Source: Trachythela sp. YZ-2020 (taxonomy: Eukaryota; Cnidaria; Anthozoa; Malacalcyonacea; Clavulariidae). From it: a stretch of DNA of 64,000 nt. The notes below the pieces were generated by a model. The model had not been told where the DNA came from, did not search any database, and saw nothing but the letters and a program-made list of their open reading frames with translations. Below, piece after piece: positions 53,701-62,889 of the stretch. The translations under genes and the position numbers were made by a program. Location: contig JADLSH010000369.1 in NCBI GenBank assembly GCA_016169945.1, forward strand, positions 4,712,001 to 4,776,000, in the 5' to 3' direction. Each line of letters opens with the position of its first letter. Positions within the stretch are counted from its first letter, which is position 1.

Positions 53701-56311
53701 GCTTTGCTGATCCATCAAAAACAACACGCAATTTTGTTGTTAGCTTTTCGCGTCGAACCACACCATGGTGTGGTAGGTAATGTGTTCCCTCAAGTTCCGT
53801 CGGATTTGAAACCTGTTCGATTATCCCCGTCTCTAGTTGTTGTTGAATAACATGATCATACTCGTTCAGTAACTCTGGCTCGGCTTTCAAACGCGAATAA
53901 ACATGTTCTAATCGTTTCACACACTGTGAATAACCATTTGATTCAGGCAAACAACCTTCTTTCCAAGGCAAGCCCACTTGATACCGCTTTCGTACTTCGT
54001 CGTACTTTACATCCCTCAAAAACTCTTTGTCGGTTACGTCTGATTCCTCCAGAATTCCAATTGCTTCTGTGTTCCAAAATTTCCCAAGTGCTTCCGTTAA
54101 ATCCCCTTGCTCACTCTTTACAAAGGTGTCATATTCTTGCATGTTTGCCCGCTCTGCAACAAAATTTGCACCCGTTACCTCTTTCCTCTGATTTTTGGTT
54201 TTGGCACTTCCACATATCAGCCAGCCAAATTCGCTGTTTACCGCACATGGACCTTCATCACCCCGCTGGATCTCTCCAGTTATAACATCGTAGTAGAAAT
54301 CAGACCCAATGAGAATGTCTATGTCAGATGATGATGCATTCTCACTAAGTAGATTATCGTCTGCAAGTTCCAAGCCGTTTAAATGTGGATATTCGGTAAT
54401 ATCCAATGTCAAAGAAAGTGGCGCACAAATCTTTGGGAATGACAGAGCAGATATCTCAATGTTCTTGGTCTGCCCTTGTAGCTGGAGTCGAACCTGGTCA
54501 CATCTACGCTTTTCGACTTGATCATTGCCGAAAGTGTTCAAGTTCAACACTTCTGATTTCTCAGGAATGAGTCCGAGTTTGTTCTTTAAAGAGTCAGTTA
54601 TATATGTGCGCTGACTCCCACTATCCATTAAAATTCGTACCTGTACTTGGTTTCCTTGTGCATAAGCTTCTGTTGTCGCCGTTTGTAGAAAAATCTTACG
54701 TTTATTCGTTCTCGAAGTTCCAGTTGCTGCCACAGTCTGGTTGGCAGTGATGACATGATCCTCACTTGTTGTAGTTGCTGTGATTAATGGTGCATTTCCC
54801 GATTGATTTGATTTTCCATCCCCTGTTGGTGAATTTGAACCCCCTGCCTTGGCCAAATTCGAATTCCTGTCACAAATCGATTGATGGTGTTTTCCGCTAC
54901 ATTGTCTACATTTCCGTAAACATTGGTTACCCCGGTGTCCGAATTGTAAACAAACAAAACATCTACCGTCCTTCCGCAAGATTTCCTTTCGATCGCTTAA
55001 CTTAGTTACTGTCTCACACGAGGCTGAATAATGGTGCTTTCCACAAAAAGCGCATTTAATTGTGAATGTGTTCTTGTCTTGGGTACCCTGTGCTACTAAT
55101 GATGCAGTCGAACCGGTATTCCTTGGGTATTGCACTCTCTTGGGTTCAGTATTAGCCTTAACATGCTCGGTCAGTTCTCTCGCCTCCACTTCCTTTCGAA
55201 TAATGTCTAACAAATCCTTTATCACCCACACATCCTTGTTGGTGTTTCTCGCTATTTGTAGACGGACATCACTAGGCAGTTTTGACATTATAACAGGTAT
55301 TAATAAACTTCCATATTGTTCACTTTGAACCCCCAACGCTTCCAACGCTCGTACATTCACACTGACTTTATCATAAATGTACCGTAATTGACTTGACTTT
55401 TCCCCACTACATGGTTGTATCTTAAGTAACTCATCCATGTGAGCCGAAATTATTTGTTGTGAATTGCCATATCGTTCTTTCAAAATATCTATGGCAGCCT
55501 GGTAATTATCTTCGGTTATAGCAAGTCCCTTAATAGAACGAAGGGCTTGCCCCTCAAGCAGAGAAACCAAATAATTAAACTTGTCGATACTTGATAACTG
55601 TGTATTCTTGTCCACAGCGCTTTCGAATATTTCCCAAAATGCTTTATAATTTGTCACCTCACCTTTAAACTTAGGTAATGTTAGCTTTGGTAGCTTCGAT
55701 CTAACATAATTATGTGTGTCCGTGCTCGATATTTGCGTGTTCGTGCTTTGCGTTGAATTCGTGCCCGGGCTTTGCGTGTTCGTGTTTTGCGTTGAATTCG
55801 TGTTCGTGCTCTGAGGTGAACTCGGTATAAAAATGGCTTGCTCACTAACCTGAGTTGCATTTTGTTCCGTATTAATATTGCTTGTTTCCGTTGTTTGCTC
55901 GGTATTTTTGCTCGTCGTATTGATAGGTTCGCTCGTAAACTTCGTTATTTTGGCTCGTACATCACATGCCCGTGAATATACTTCCTCCGTTTCGTCGATT
56001 TCTTGCACGATGTCGTCCACGTTGCATAGCTCTAGAATTTGACTATCTAGTTCCTTTAATCGGTCGATTTTCTCGTTTAATAAGTTCCCAATCGTATTCA
56101 ATCTTTCGCTCGTATTCGTCGATTTTTCCCCGCTGTTTAATAACTCGATTGATTCCTTCGTATACTTCGTAACTACGCCTCGATTACCCGATCGTATCGC
56201 CTTTAATCGCTTCAATTTCTCGTCGTTTTCCGCCATATTTTGCTCTCGATTCCGTGTATATTTTCGGTTAAAATACCGAAAATACTCGTCGATTTCGCCA
56301 GTTAACAACAC
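50792..56311 (-). CDS. Gag-pol polyprotein of the young BEL/Pao element
   Basis: 1,839 codons; a likelier start is Met 26 at 56236 (MAENDEKLKRLKAIR). Domains in order (rough residues): an N-terminal coiled coil (30-110), an Asn/Thr/Gln-rich linker (125-200), DUF1759 gag (206-390; KLTLPKFKGEVTNYKAFWEI) and zinc knuckles (about 420-480; CAFCGKHHYSASC, CFVCLQFGHRGNQC). Then an aspartic protease (about 565; ILMDSGSQRTYIT), RT (about 860-1040; ASDVEKAFHQIEL and YVDDLISG), a Peptidase-A17-type region, RNase H (FSDASCKAYAAVVY, DSYTVLCWIR, NPADLPSRG), the integrase HHCC finger (ending SCVVCRRFEG) and the integrase core (GIDFAGPLYV, LSDNAKTFKGAE, WHGGFWERM). All catalytic residues are visible. The frame ends at a TAG, after which the same frame continues at 50764. 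Confidence 0.95.
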   Translation of the reverse strand: MLLTGEIDEYFRYFNRKYTRNREQNMAENDEKLKRLKAIRSGNRGVVTKYTKESIELLNSGEKSTNTSERLNTIGNLLNEKIDRLKELDSQILELCNVDDIVQEIDETEEVYSRACDVRAKITKFTSEPINTTSKNTEQTTETSNINTEQNATQVSEQAIFIPSSPQSTNTNSTQNTNTQSPGTNSTQSTNTQISSTDTHNYVRSKLPKLTLPKFKGEVTNYKAFWEIFESAVDKNTQLSSIDKFNYLVSLLEGQALRSIKGLAITEDNYQAAIDILKERYGNSQQIISAHMDELLKIQPCSGEKSSQLRYIYDKVSVNVRALEALGVQSEQYGSLLIPVIMSKLPSDVRLQIARNTNKDVWVIKDLLDIIRKEVEARELTEHVKANTEPKRVQYPRNTGSTASLVAQGTQDKNTFTIKCAFCGKHHYSASCETVTKLSDRKEILRKDGRCFVCLQFGHRGNQCLRKCRQCSGKHHQSICDRNSNLAKAGGSNSPTGDGKSNQSGNAPLITATTTSEDHVITANQTVAATGTSRTNKRKIFLQTATTEAYAQGNQVQVRILMDSGSQRTYITDSLKNKLGLIPEKSEVLNLNTFGNDQVEKRRCDQVRLQLQGQTKNIEISALSFPKICAPLSLTLDITEYPHLNGLELADDNLLSENASSSDIDILIGSDFYYDVITGEIQRGDEGPCAVNSEFGWLICGSAKTKNQRKEVTGANFVAERANMQEYDTFVKSEQGDLTEALGKFWNTEAIGILEESDVTDKEFLRDVKYDEVRKRYQVGLPWKEGCLPESNGYSQCVKRLEHVYSRLKAEPELLNEYDHVIQQQLETGIIEQVSNPTELEGTHYLPHHGVVRREKLTTKLRVVFDGSAKHGNATLSINECLEKGPNLVPHLFDVLIKFRGFPIGIASDVEKAFHQIELDPKDRRMLRFLWFDDITKEQPELVHYQFSHLVFGLTPSPAILSALIEHHLESQVEEHSEIVSLLEDSFYVDDLISGAWDDSGAVEIYENSNKIMAEGGFKLRKWTSNSKAFREQVALDQQTTAEDSSVVEFLENEHGETLGSENEQSKSETEANAKGKREIIDEDLNVSDSLNAKDSLQIEHDSSQTINENEESSVKILGVSWNVDSDEFEYDLSKLYEYAKTLPATKRSVLKLSAKIFDPLGFLSPFTIVMKMLFQTLCIENVVWDDPLTGEALKAWNVIMNDLSSLNPFRIPRCYFDITNNPLIFELHGFSDASCKAYAAVVYLRTVYMYGGSDVRLVAAKTRVAPVKKQSIPRLELLGTVILARLVNCVREAITSMPVVPRVVLWTDSYTVLCWIRNSKTWKTYVQNRVNEIRKLTQIEEWKFCPGEFNPADLPSRGCNASELLENEMWWNGADFLNLTEEHWPLDPGHSDRDDQRTNEELAKSKSKPEVTRSLANMSTKSSLNLDNIIDCRRFSTKAKLLRVTTYVKRFVDKTRRVRPSSIEVTAEEVKAAERLWIRSIQHSCFAEETSSLFESKTKTPQLVKQLGLFRDEEDLIRCQARLDQSSVLDTSKRPILLPSKHYFTDLVIVEHHDLVHHNGIRETLNSIREKYWIVRGREVTKRVTRSCVVCRRFEGKPFGTPKVPQLPPSRVSDEPPFANTGIDFAGPLYVSSKVPNQLEGATEKAYVCLLICASTRALHLELVPNLSVAAFLQAFRRFVARRGLPSRMLSDNAKTFKGAEKEIKRITRSTEVQRYMTDKGVTWEYIIEKAPWHGGFWERMVKCVKRCLKKVVGRASLSFEEMRTLLIEIEGTLNNRPLTYVYDDEQGISYPLTPSSLIYGRTIATTASDKYYEIISTNEALTRREKYHRTLLRHFAN

Positions 56312-56317
56312 TGCAGT

Positions 56318-56335
56318 GCCCCACGTTGGGCGCCA
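56318..56335 (-). promoter_or_regulatory. Primer binding site matching tRNA-Lys
   Basis: TGGCGCCCAACGTGGGGC in element orientation starts directly at the LTR border. It is the 18-base complement of the 3' end of tRNA-Lys1,2 as known from several retroviruses that use that primer. Confidence 0.85.
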
Positions 56336-56524
56336 TGTAATGAAGTCGTCCCGTATAGTGATATAAATTTAATAGACTCACATAATTACAATGATAAAAT
56401 AAACTAAAACTTGTAGCAGTTCACTGCAGTTGTTGTTGTTCTACTCGTAAAATTCCCCATAAGACTCTCGCACATGTTCAATCTAAAAGTACTACGTCAT
56501 ACATAAAACCGGAAGTTCGTTACA
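56336..56524 (-). repeat. 5' LTR of the young BEL/Pao element
   Basis: 189 bp, same sequence as 50080-50268 by eye. Transcription of the element should start here and proceed leftwards. Confidence 0.95.
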
Positions 56525-56529
56525 ATGTG

Positions 56530-57290
56530 TCACATAAGGACACTGAGAGAAAACATGACAGTAGACCAAATCAACGGTTCCGATACCATCTGGGTCACGT
56601 GACCGAGCATATCAAGCTAAGCAAAACGAGGTAAGAAAGGGGTGTGTGTACTGTGAAACTCCTAACCATAGATCCAAGGATTGTGACAAAGTAGTTTCGA
56701 CAACCGACAGGGGGAAACTCCTTCAAGAAAAACATATGTGTTTTAATTGTACTGGCTCCAAACATCGAGCGGCGGAGTGTAGAAGCAAGTCGACCTGCAC
56801 GAACTGTGACAGAAAACACCACACCTCTATCTTATCCTGTTGTGATCGTTGAAATTCAAGGAGTGAAATGCCGTGCGCTAGTGAAATGCCGGAAGCTCTT
56901 ATGCCTCTGCCGGGTTACTTGACCACATCAAAGCAAGTCCAACAAAGTCGGATGTTCGAAGCATAGAAATGTTACTGGGGACAACAACACGGAAAATTGA
57001 CATTTTTCACATCAATGTCAAATCTGTCGATGGTAACTTTGAGTTAGAAGCAGACGTGACCAAGATCAATAAGCATCAGCTACTCTCGTTGCCAAACACA
57101 CACTATGACGAGCTTCTAGGAGAATATCAACATTTGAACGGTGTTGTTATAGAAGATAAGGATGTTAAGGAACAGCTACCAATCCACCTTATTCCGGGAG
57201 TTGGTGAGTATGCTAAGATCAAGACAAGCTGTGGGCAGAGAGTTGGTGTACCTGGAGAGCCTGTGGCCAAGTTTTATACTTTGCGATGTT
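56530..57290 (+). pseudogene. Old BEL/Pao gag zinc knuckles and protease fragment
   Basis: Zinc knuckles CVYCETPNHRSKDC, CFNCTGSKHRAAEC and CTNCDRKHHTSIL lie at 56643-56837, in frame with an upstream stretch that picks up after the TSD. A frameshift and a lost protease core follow. The frame 56969-57290 then reads HINVKSVDGNFELEADVTKI, HLNGVVIEDKDVKEQLPIHL and GEPVAKF. This is the segment after the retropepsin that is typical of Pao elements. It is cut at about 57275 by a Gypsy-type insertion. Confidence 0.8.
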
Positions 57291-57877
57291 AACGCTACAT
57301 ACCTTCCGCTAGAGTCCTGACGTTTGTTATCGATATACTCCTCTTGAGCCTTTGGTGGCGTTGAATCTGGCAAATTACCTTGCTGTTGGTTGCTATCCTT
57401 TGTAGTAGTAGCTGAAGTAGGAAAATTATTGTATGTTTCTGATGTTCGTTGAGCCGTGTCCAAAGCACGTGCTTGCTCAAAAGCAGTTTGTAAATTTAAA
57501 GTTTTATTTTCTAATAAGCGCTGACGAATGTTCCTGGATACCAACCCAGCAATAAACGCATCTCGCACTGCTTCTTCGCGATATTGGTTGGCTGTAACGC
57601 TGGAAAAATTACAGTCTTTACTTAAGATCTTTAATTCTTGAAGGTACTCGTCCAAAGACTCTCCGGATTGCTGCTTTCGCGTGGCCAGCTTGTGTCGTGC
57701 GAATATCACATTAGGCGTCTTCAGATACAAATTTTTCAACAAATTTATAGCTTCGTCGTACGTAGCTGCCTCGCAAAACAATTCATATACATCCGAGGAT
57801 ACATAATTGATTAAGACGTTTAATTTGTCCACGCTCTCGCCCGGGATTGCTGCAACGAAATTCTCGAACGTTGCCAA
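57176..57877 (-). pseudogene. Gypsy-type gag fragment inserted in the old BEL/Pao element
   Basis: The minus strand reads VAAIPGESVDKLNVLINYVS, ATYDEAINLLKNLYLKTPNV, RKQQSGESLDEYLQELKILS and EEAVRDAFIAGLVSRNIRQR, a Retrotrans_gag (UBN2-like) domain. The last 35 codons (below about 57290) are antisense of the BEL/Pao protease. Upstream, the start is broken near 57880. No pol of this copy follows. It is not the 5' part of the Gypsy element at 59396-62884, because the order is wrong for one minus-strand element. Confidence 0.75.
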
Positions 57878-57988
57878 CTAATGCCTCCATGATTTTGAAG
57901 CGTTCTGAGCATTCGGACTCGTATTGAATCTCTCTGGTCGTAGAACTTTGTCCATGCTTGTACTTCGATTCTTTCTTCACACAGGTAG

Positions 57989-58074
57989 TGTAGAGTAAAT
58001 TGACATAAATATATTTGTAAATAAATAGACTAATACAGAAAATACAACCTCATTTCTCAAGGCTTTACTCTACA
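57989..58074. repeat. 86-bp segment with TGTAGAGTAAA inverted ends
   Basis: TGTAGAGTAAA at the left is inverted at the right (TTTACTCTACA). It lies upstream of the minus-strand Gypsy gag, where its 5' LTR would be expected, and ends TG...CA. But 86 bp is too short for an ordinary LTR, so it may be a shortened LTR or a tiny MITE. Confidence 0.45.
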
Positions 58075-58124
58075 CTAAATAAATAACAACATGGCGTCCT
58101 TAAATACTGAGTTCAGTAAGTGGC

Positions 58125-59395
58125 CTAGTAACTACTGAGGTAATTATTATTCATGAAATTAGCACAATGTTTATGACTCAAACATCGGCTGTAGAATATG
58201 AAGAGCTTTGTCGATTGGATGTCCTGGACTAGCAGATTCCCTAGTCGGAGATCAAGAGACGGTGTACGACGAGTTTAAAGAGCAGCTACGCCGAAGCCCG
58301 GATGGTTGGTATGAATCTGGTCTCCCCTGGAAGGGAACCCACTCTCCGTTCGGGACAAACGAAGCCGACAGCCTGCGACGACTTCGGACCTTGGTGACGA
58401 AGCTTAAGAACACTGGTAAACTTGAAGATTATGACAAGGTGATTCGAGAGCAATTGGAAGAAGGAGTGGTGGAACCAGTGCCAGAAACTCCGGAAGGTAA
58501 AGAGTTTTACATTCCACACAAGAGAGTTTTTCGTGAGACCGCAGAGAGTACCAAACTACGCGTTGTTTACGATGTGTCAGCTCGGACATCCAAAGATTCC
58601 CAGTCACTGAATGAATGTCTGGAGCTAGATCGGACCTCCTTTGCAGAACAAACTGTGGTCGGTCCTAGTTCGTGGTAGATTCTACCCGGTTTGTCTTAGT
58701 GGAGACCTACGTAAAGCCTTCTTGTAGGTGAGAGTTCGTAACACCGAAAGAGATGTGCTCCGGTTCCATTAGCTGAAAGACATGAACTCGGACGAGATTC
58801 AAACCTTACGATTCACCAGGGCACTCTTCGGATTGACGTCCTCCCCATTTCTGTTAGGGGGAGTCATTCAGCAACATCTGGAGAGCTGGCGACCTGTGAA
58901 ACCTGCTGCAGTCGAAGAGATCGGTAAGAGTCTCTACGTCGATGATCTCGTCAGCGGAGCGACGACAACCGAGAAAGCATCTCAAGTGAAAAGTGAAGCT
59001 AAAGAAATCTTGCAGGATGCCACCTTTGAACTCCACAAGTGGCACTCAAATGCGAAGGAGCTAGAAACACCATCCACATCAGAGAAAGAAGATGAAACCT
59101 ATGCGAAACAACAAATGGGAGTCCCAACCGAAGAAAAGGGAAAGCTTCTTGGCCTCGACTGGGAAAAGGAGAAAGATAGGATAAGCGTGACTTTTCCTTC
59201 AGCTGAATTATCAAAGAGAGGCATCTTATCGAAAGTTGCAAGAGTCTTTGATCCATTGGAGCTAGTGTCACCAACTACACTAGCTGGAAAGTTGTTGTAC
59301 CGCGAAAGACATGTGATCGTAAGCTTGGCTGGGATGCACCACTCGATTAATCTTTGGCTAAACGCTGGCAAAAGTGGGAAAACGATCTACCGGAC
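58125..59395 (+). pseudogene. Old BEL/Pao reverse transcriptase region
   Basis: It resumes with TMFMTQTSAVEYEELCRLDV, then FKEQLRRSPDGWYESGLPWK, VIREQLEEGVVEPVPE and TKLRVVYDVSARTSKDSQSL. After a patch with stops and shifts (58675-58780) it continues LRFTRALFGLTSSPF, KSLYVDDLVSGATTTEK (catalytic YVDD) and SKVARVFDPLELVSPTTLAG. The end WENDLPD at 59395 is cut by the Gypsy TSD CGGAC. A TAG at 58229-58231 also breaks the frame. Confidence 0.85.
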
Positions 59396-59547
59396 TATAA
59401 TATTCGGGACTTCGCATAAGTTCGCAATACTCTTATTAATATATTTGTCTTGACCACTACGCGTAAACAACTTACTTATTACTTAGTCTTAATCTTCTAA
59501 TGTCAATTTCTAAGGGCGTGTCCTTTGTTATGGATTACATCACTATA
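59396..59547 (-). repeat. 3' LTR of the Gypsy element
   Basis: 152 bp between the TSD and the repeat of ATTACATCACTATA that also marks the other element end at 62871-62884. The size rests on only that 14-bp match, since the other LTR is deleted. Confidence 0.6.
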
Positions 59548-59789
59548 TCACTTCCCTTCGTCTTTCTGAATAATCAGAACATTCATCATCTGTATCGTCT
59601 TCCGGTTTCATTATTCGCTTGAAATGTGATAGTTTCTTGTTATTTTCTGACCAGTATTTATCTGAACCGTAATCTCTACACCGGTCTTCTTGATAACTTT
59701 GTACGGTTCTGGATGAAGTTCGTTGTTAGTTTATTTTTATTTTCCTGTCGAACTAAAACGTAGTCTCCAATTCTTATTTAATAATTTCG

Positions 59790-61470
59790 ATTTTTAATAA
59801 TAATTCAATCAAGGATTGAATTACACGTTCTTATATTATACATAGCTACATAATCATATAATTATATAAAACTTTGTTAAAATTAAGCTATAAGAAGAGT
59901 ATAATTGCGTTCTAATTGCGTATGGAATGAAACTATTTCTAAAACGCTCAGTTTTGGCTTTAATAGACGGAAGGCGGTCATTACGTAAATTATATTGATG
60001 TTCACTACTAGATGGTAAAATATTAAAAGACGATTACTTGGCATGTTTATCCGATTAAAATATTTACGACATAATGTTTCTCTTCGAGACTTTAGTGTCA
60101 TTAATGCAGTAGCTGGGCTCGTTTTTGAACTGATTCAACCTGTTCACATAAATATTCATACAAGAATGCCAAATAGGGCAAGCATATTCCAAAACTGGCC
60201 GAATGTAACAGCAAAAAACTTTTACTAAATCCACATCATCAAAACCCGCTCGTTGTAGGATTCTTAGGAAATATAAGCGTTCACTAGCTTTAGAACAGAT
60301 ATAGTGAATGTGATCATTCCATGTTAATTCATCTGAGATGGTAATACCCAAAAGTTTTGCCTTATTGACAACCGGCTACTAACAGGCTCGTTGTTAATCG
60401 TTAACTGATTACCAAAATCGAACTCATAGTCTGAGAATGTAATCCTTAATTCCTTTGTGTTTTTTTTGCCATTTAATTCCATGTAGTTATGCTCGACCCA
60501 CTCGCTCGTTTTAGATAAAGTTTGGTCCAGTTTAGATCCTGTATTCTGTAAAACGACTTCAAAAATTGAAGAATCATCAACAAATTTTATGATATCATTG
60601 GTTGGTTTGAAATCGTTAATCATAAGCAGGAACAATAATGGCCCAAGCTTAGTCCTCTGAGGTACTCCCGCCTTCACACTGATCCAACTAGATGTACACT
60701 CCCCCCCAATTTCACACGTTGATGGCGACCAGATAAAAATGCAATAATCTAATTGACCAATACAGGATGAATATTCGTATCTCTTAGCTTATTTATAAGT
60801 ACATTATGGTCAATTTTGTCGAATGCCTTTGAAAAATCTGATAAGCACACTCGAACTAATGATCCAGTTCCATCCAGAGCTTGAAACCAACGGTGAATCA
60901 TAAGCATTAAGGCATCGGTAGTACACGAGTTCTTTATAACACCAAATTGATTCGGGTCTATTCTATCTTCAATTGAATCTAACAACCACCTATAAATAAA
61001 AGACTCTCCAATCTTGCTCAATACGGGCGTTAATAAAATTGGTCTCAGGTCGGTGGCGGCATCCTTAACTGGAGTTGTTTTGGAGGAGGGTATGACGTCA
61101 GCTGATTTCCATATTGTTGGTAAATAAGCTTCTTCAATCGATGCATTGAAAATAGAACAGAGCGAAAGACTTAGAATATCTAAAAAGTCCTTCAAAATCC
61201 AATTCGGAAAATTGTCTGGACCTGTAGCTTTACGTGGATTAATACGAGATAATTCTAACTTAACATCGTCTACAGTAACTCTGTATTTATCCGGTACTTC
61301 AGTGATAGTAGATTGCACAGATAGTTCCCGCATATTAGTAGTCGCCTGAATGAAGCAATCGTTAATATGGTTGGCAAGGTCAGCACCTTCGAACAAACAA
61401 TCATTATAAAGAATGCCAGTCACTTGGCTAGTATTGTTCAATCCAGCAAGGCGTTTCACTTTTTTCCACC
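59790..61470 (-). mobile_element. LINE (Jockey/CR1-like) inserted in the Gypsy element
   Basis: RT from the finger region (NPRKATGPDNFPNWILKDFL, 61459-60749), with LSDFSKAFDKIDHNVLINKL (catalytic Asp), then GPLLFLLMINDF and IKFVDDSSIFEVV (catalytic FVDD, 60677-60324). After a shift come LGITISDELTWNDHIHYICS and VLEYACPIWHS (60351-60064) and a decayed 3' end to about 59790. It has one shift near 60740 and another near 60340, so it is less decayed than the other LINEs here. The 5' part, including the endonuclease, is missing. Confidence 0.8.
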
Positions 61471-61493
61471 ACTGTCGAGTATTTCACTCCTTT

Positions 61494-62639
61494 TCACGTT
61501 TCTTCGTTGGTCTGCATATTCTTTATTTCGTTCCTTCCTTTTTTCTCGTTGTTTTGAGCTTCCTTATGTCGATTGATTACTTTCTTATTGGTTATCACTG
61601 GTATTTTTCCTTTTACTGTTCCATTGAACAATAGTTCTGAAGGAGGTTCTCCGGTAGTACAATGTGGAGTTGTCCGATATTGTAAAAGAAAACGATTTAA
61701 CTCTTGTGTCCATTGTCGTCCCTCTAGTTTTGCGGTCTCCAACGCTTTTCCTAACGGTTGCATAAATCTTTCGACAGTGGCGTTGCCTTGAGGCCAGTAA
61801 GGTGTTGAAAACTTAGCCTGAATAGAATACCAAGGGTTTTCAGATATCGTGCAAACTCGTCTCCGTTAAAGGGAGGTCCATTGTCTGACATGATTATGTC
61901 AGGTATTCCATGGATAGAGAAGATTTTATCGAGTTTTGGAATCACTGTTGAAGCTCGTGTCGAATGAACAATCTCGACTTCTGGGAACCTAGAGTATCTA
62001 TCCACTACGACTAAGAGATATTCCGATGTGGGTAGTGGACCATAAAAGTCAACGTGTACTGTTCTCCACGGTAGTTCTGGCATTTCTGTCATGCGCAATG
62101 GTTCTGGAGGTTTTGACTTTCCTACAGCTTGACATGCTATACACTGTTAGATTGTGTCTTTTACTCGATTGTCAATTTGTGGAAACCAGATTTTCTCGCG
62201 AATAAGTGATTAGTTTTTTCGATTCCTAAATGTGTCTCATGTGCTAATGCCTTAGGCACGCTGTTCTGAGTAACGAAATTCATGTACTATTCCGTCATTT
62301 TCTCCTGTTTTCTCTTGCTTTCATTAGTAGGATGACGAGAAAGATAATCCGCAGGGTTGTTTGCACCCGATGTATAGATTATTTTAATGCATATGGTTGG
62401 AGGCGAAGTACCCATCTTTCAATACGTGCTGATGTTTTGGCTGTACGCTGTCCATGAATAATTTCTAAAGGTTTGTGGTCAGTTGCTAGTGTGAATTCAC
62501 TTCCAAATAGAAATAGATGGAAATGTTCGACTGCCCATACTATCGCCAACGCCTCTTTTTCCGTCTGTGAGTATCTCTTTTCCGTATCAGTTAATTGGTT
62601 CTTTAGATTCGAGTTGTTTTGCTTGATACGTATTGACAC
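61494..62639 (-). pseudogene. Gypsy pol: RNase H and integrase
   Basis: RNase H end: YSQTEKEALAIVWAVEHFHL, FTLATDHKPLEII and RIERWVLRLQPY (62580-62380). Integrase: a broken HHCC region (62380-62100), the core PWRTVHVDFYGPLPTSEYLL, DIIMSDNGPPFNGDEFARYL (catalytic Asp residues) and, after a shift, the WTQELNRFLLQYRTTPHCTT segment (61690). Several stops and shifts are present. The final chromodomain-side sequence IRIGDYVLVRQENKNK follows at about 59780-59730, on the far side of a LINE. Confidence 0.85.
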
Positions 62640-62870
62640 AGATTATCTAAAACGCTCCTTCAGCTATGACGGAGCAGTTGTATGGAATAGTTTACCAACT
62701 GAACTTCGATCGCCACAATCTCTCAGTGTCTTTAAAAGAGGTTTAGAAATTTGGTTAGCTTCTACAGACTCACACACGGCAACCATGCATGTAAATCAGT
62801 ATTATTTTTTTTGTTCTTTAGCAAATAGTATTACTTTTATTTGTTTCTTCTTCTATATTTAGATATATAT
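62640..62870 (+). mobile_element. 5'-truncated LINE 3' end
   Basis: TDYLKRSFSYDGAVVWNSLP and TELRSPQSLSVFKRGLEIWL are the standard LINE C-terminal end, followed by a 3' UTR and GATATATATA tail. The sequence matches the inverse of 46215-46440 closely, so both belong to one family. It replaces most of the Gypsy 5' LTR, gag and RT. Confidence 0.8.
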
Positions 62871-62889
62871 ATTACATCACTATACGGAC

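Larger units (their letters stand above)
50080..56524 (-). mobile_element. Young, nearly intact BEL/Pao retrotransposon with two 189-bp LTRs
   Basis: LTRs at 50080-50268 and 56336-56524 appear identical by eye. In element orientation they run TGTAACG to CATTACA. ATGTG flanks both sides (50075-50079, 56525-56529), a perfect 5-bp TSD. A primer binding site adjoins the 5' LTR. One 1,839-codon gag-pol frame is followed in the same frame, after one TAG, by the last pol domain. Identical LTRs and an almost intact ORF indicate very recent transposition. Confidence 0.95.
59396..62884 (-). mobile_element. Gypsy-type element with 5-bp TSD CGGAC, internally deleted, carrying two LINEs
   Basis: CGGAC at 59391-59395 and 62885-62889 flanks the insertion; removing it and one CGGAC rejoins the BEL/Pao pol frame (DLPD to SVTFPRSL). 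The 3' LTR is 59396-59547, with termini TATAGTGATG and ATATTATA in element orientation. At the other side only about 14 bp of the 5' LTR (TATAGTGATGTAAT) remain before a LINE tail. Gag, protease and RT palm are missing. Pol remains from RNase H to integrase, with a LINE inserted in the integrase C-terminal region. Confidence 0.8.

Noticed and set aside
57176..57290. C-terminal end of the 233-codon Gypsy gag frame
   Set aside because: This part is antisense to the BEL/Pao protease region; the Gypsy sequence stops near 57290.
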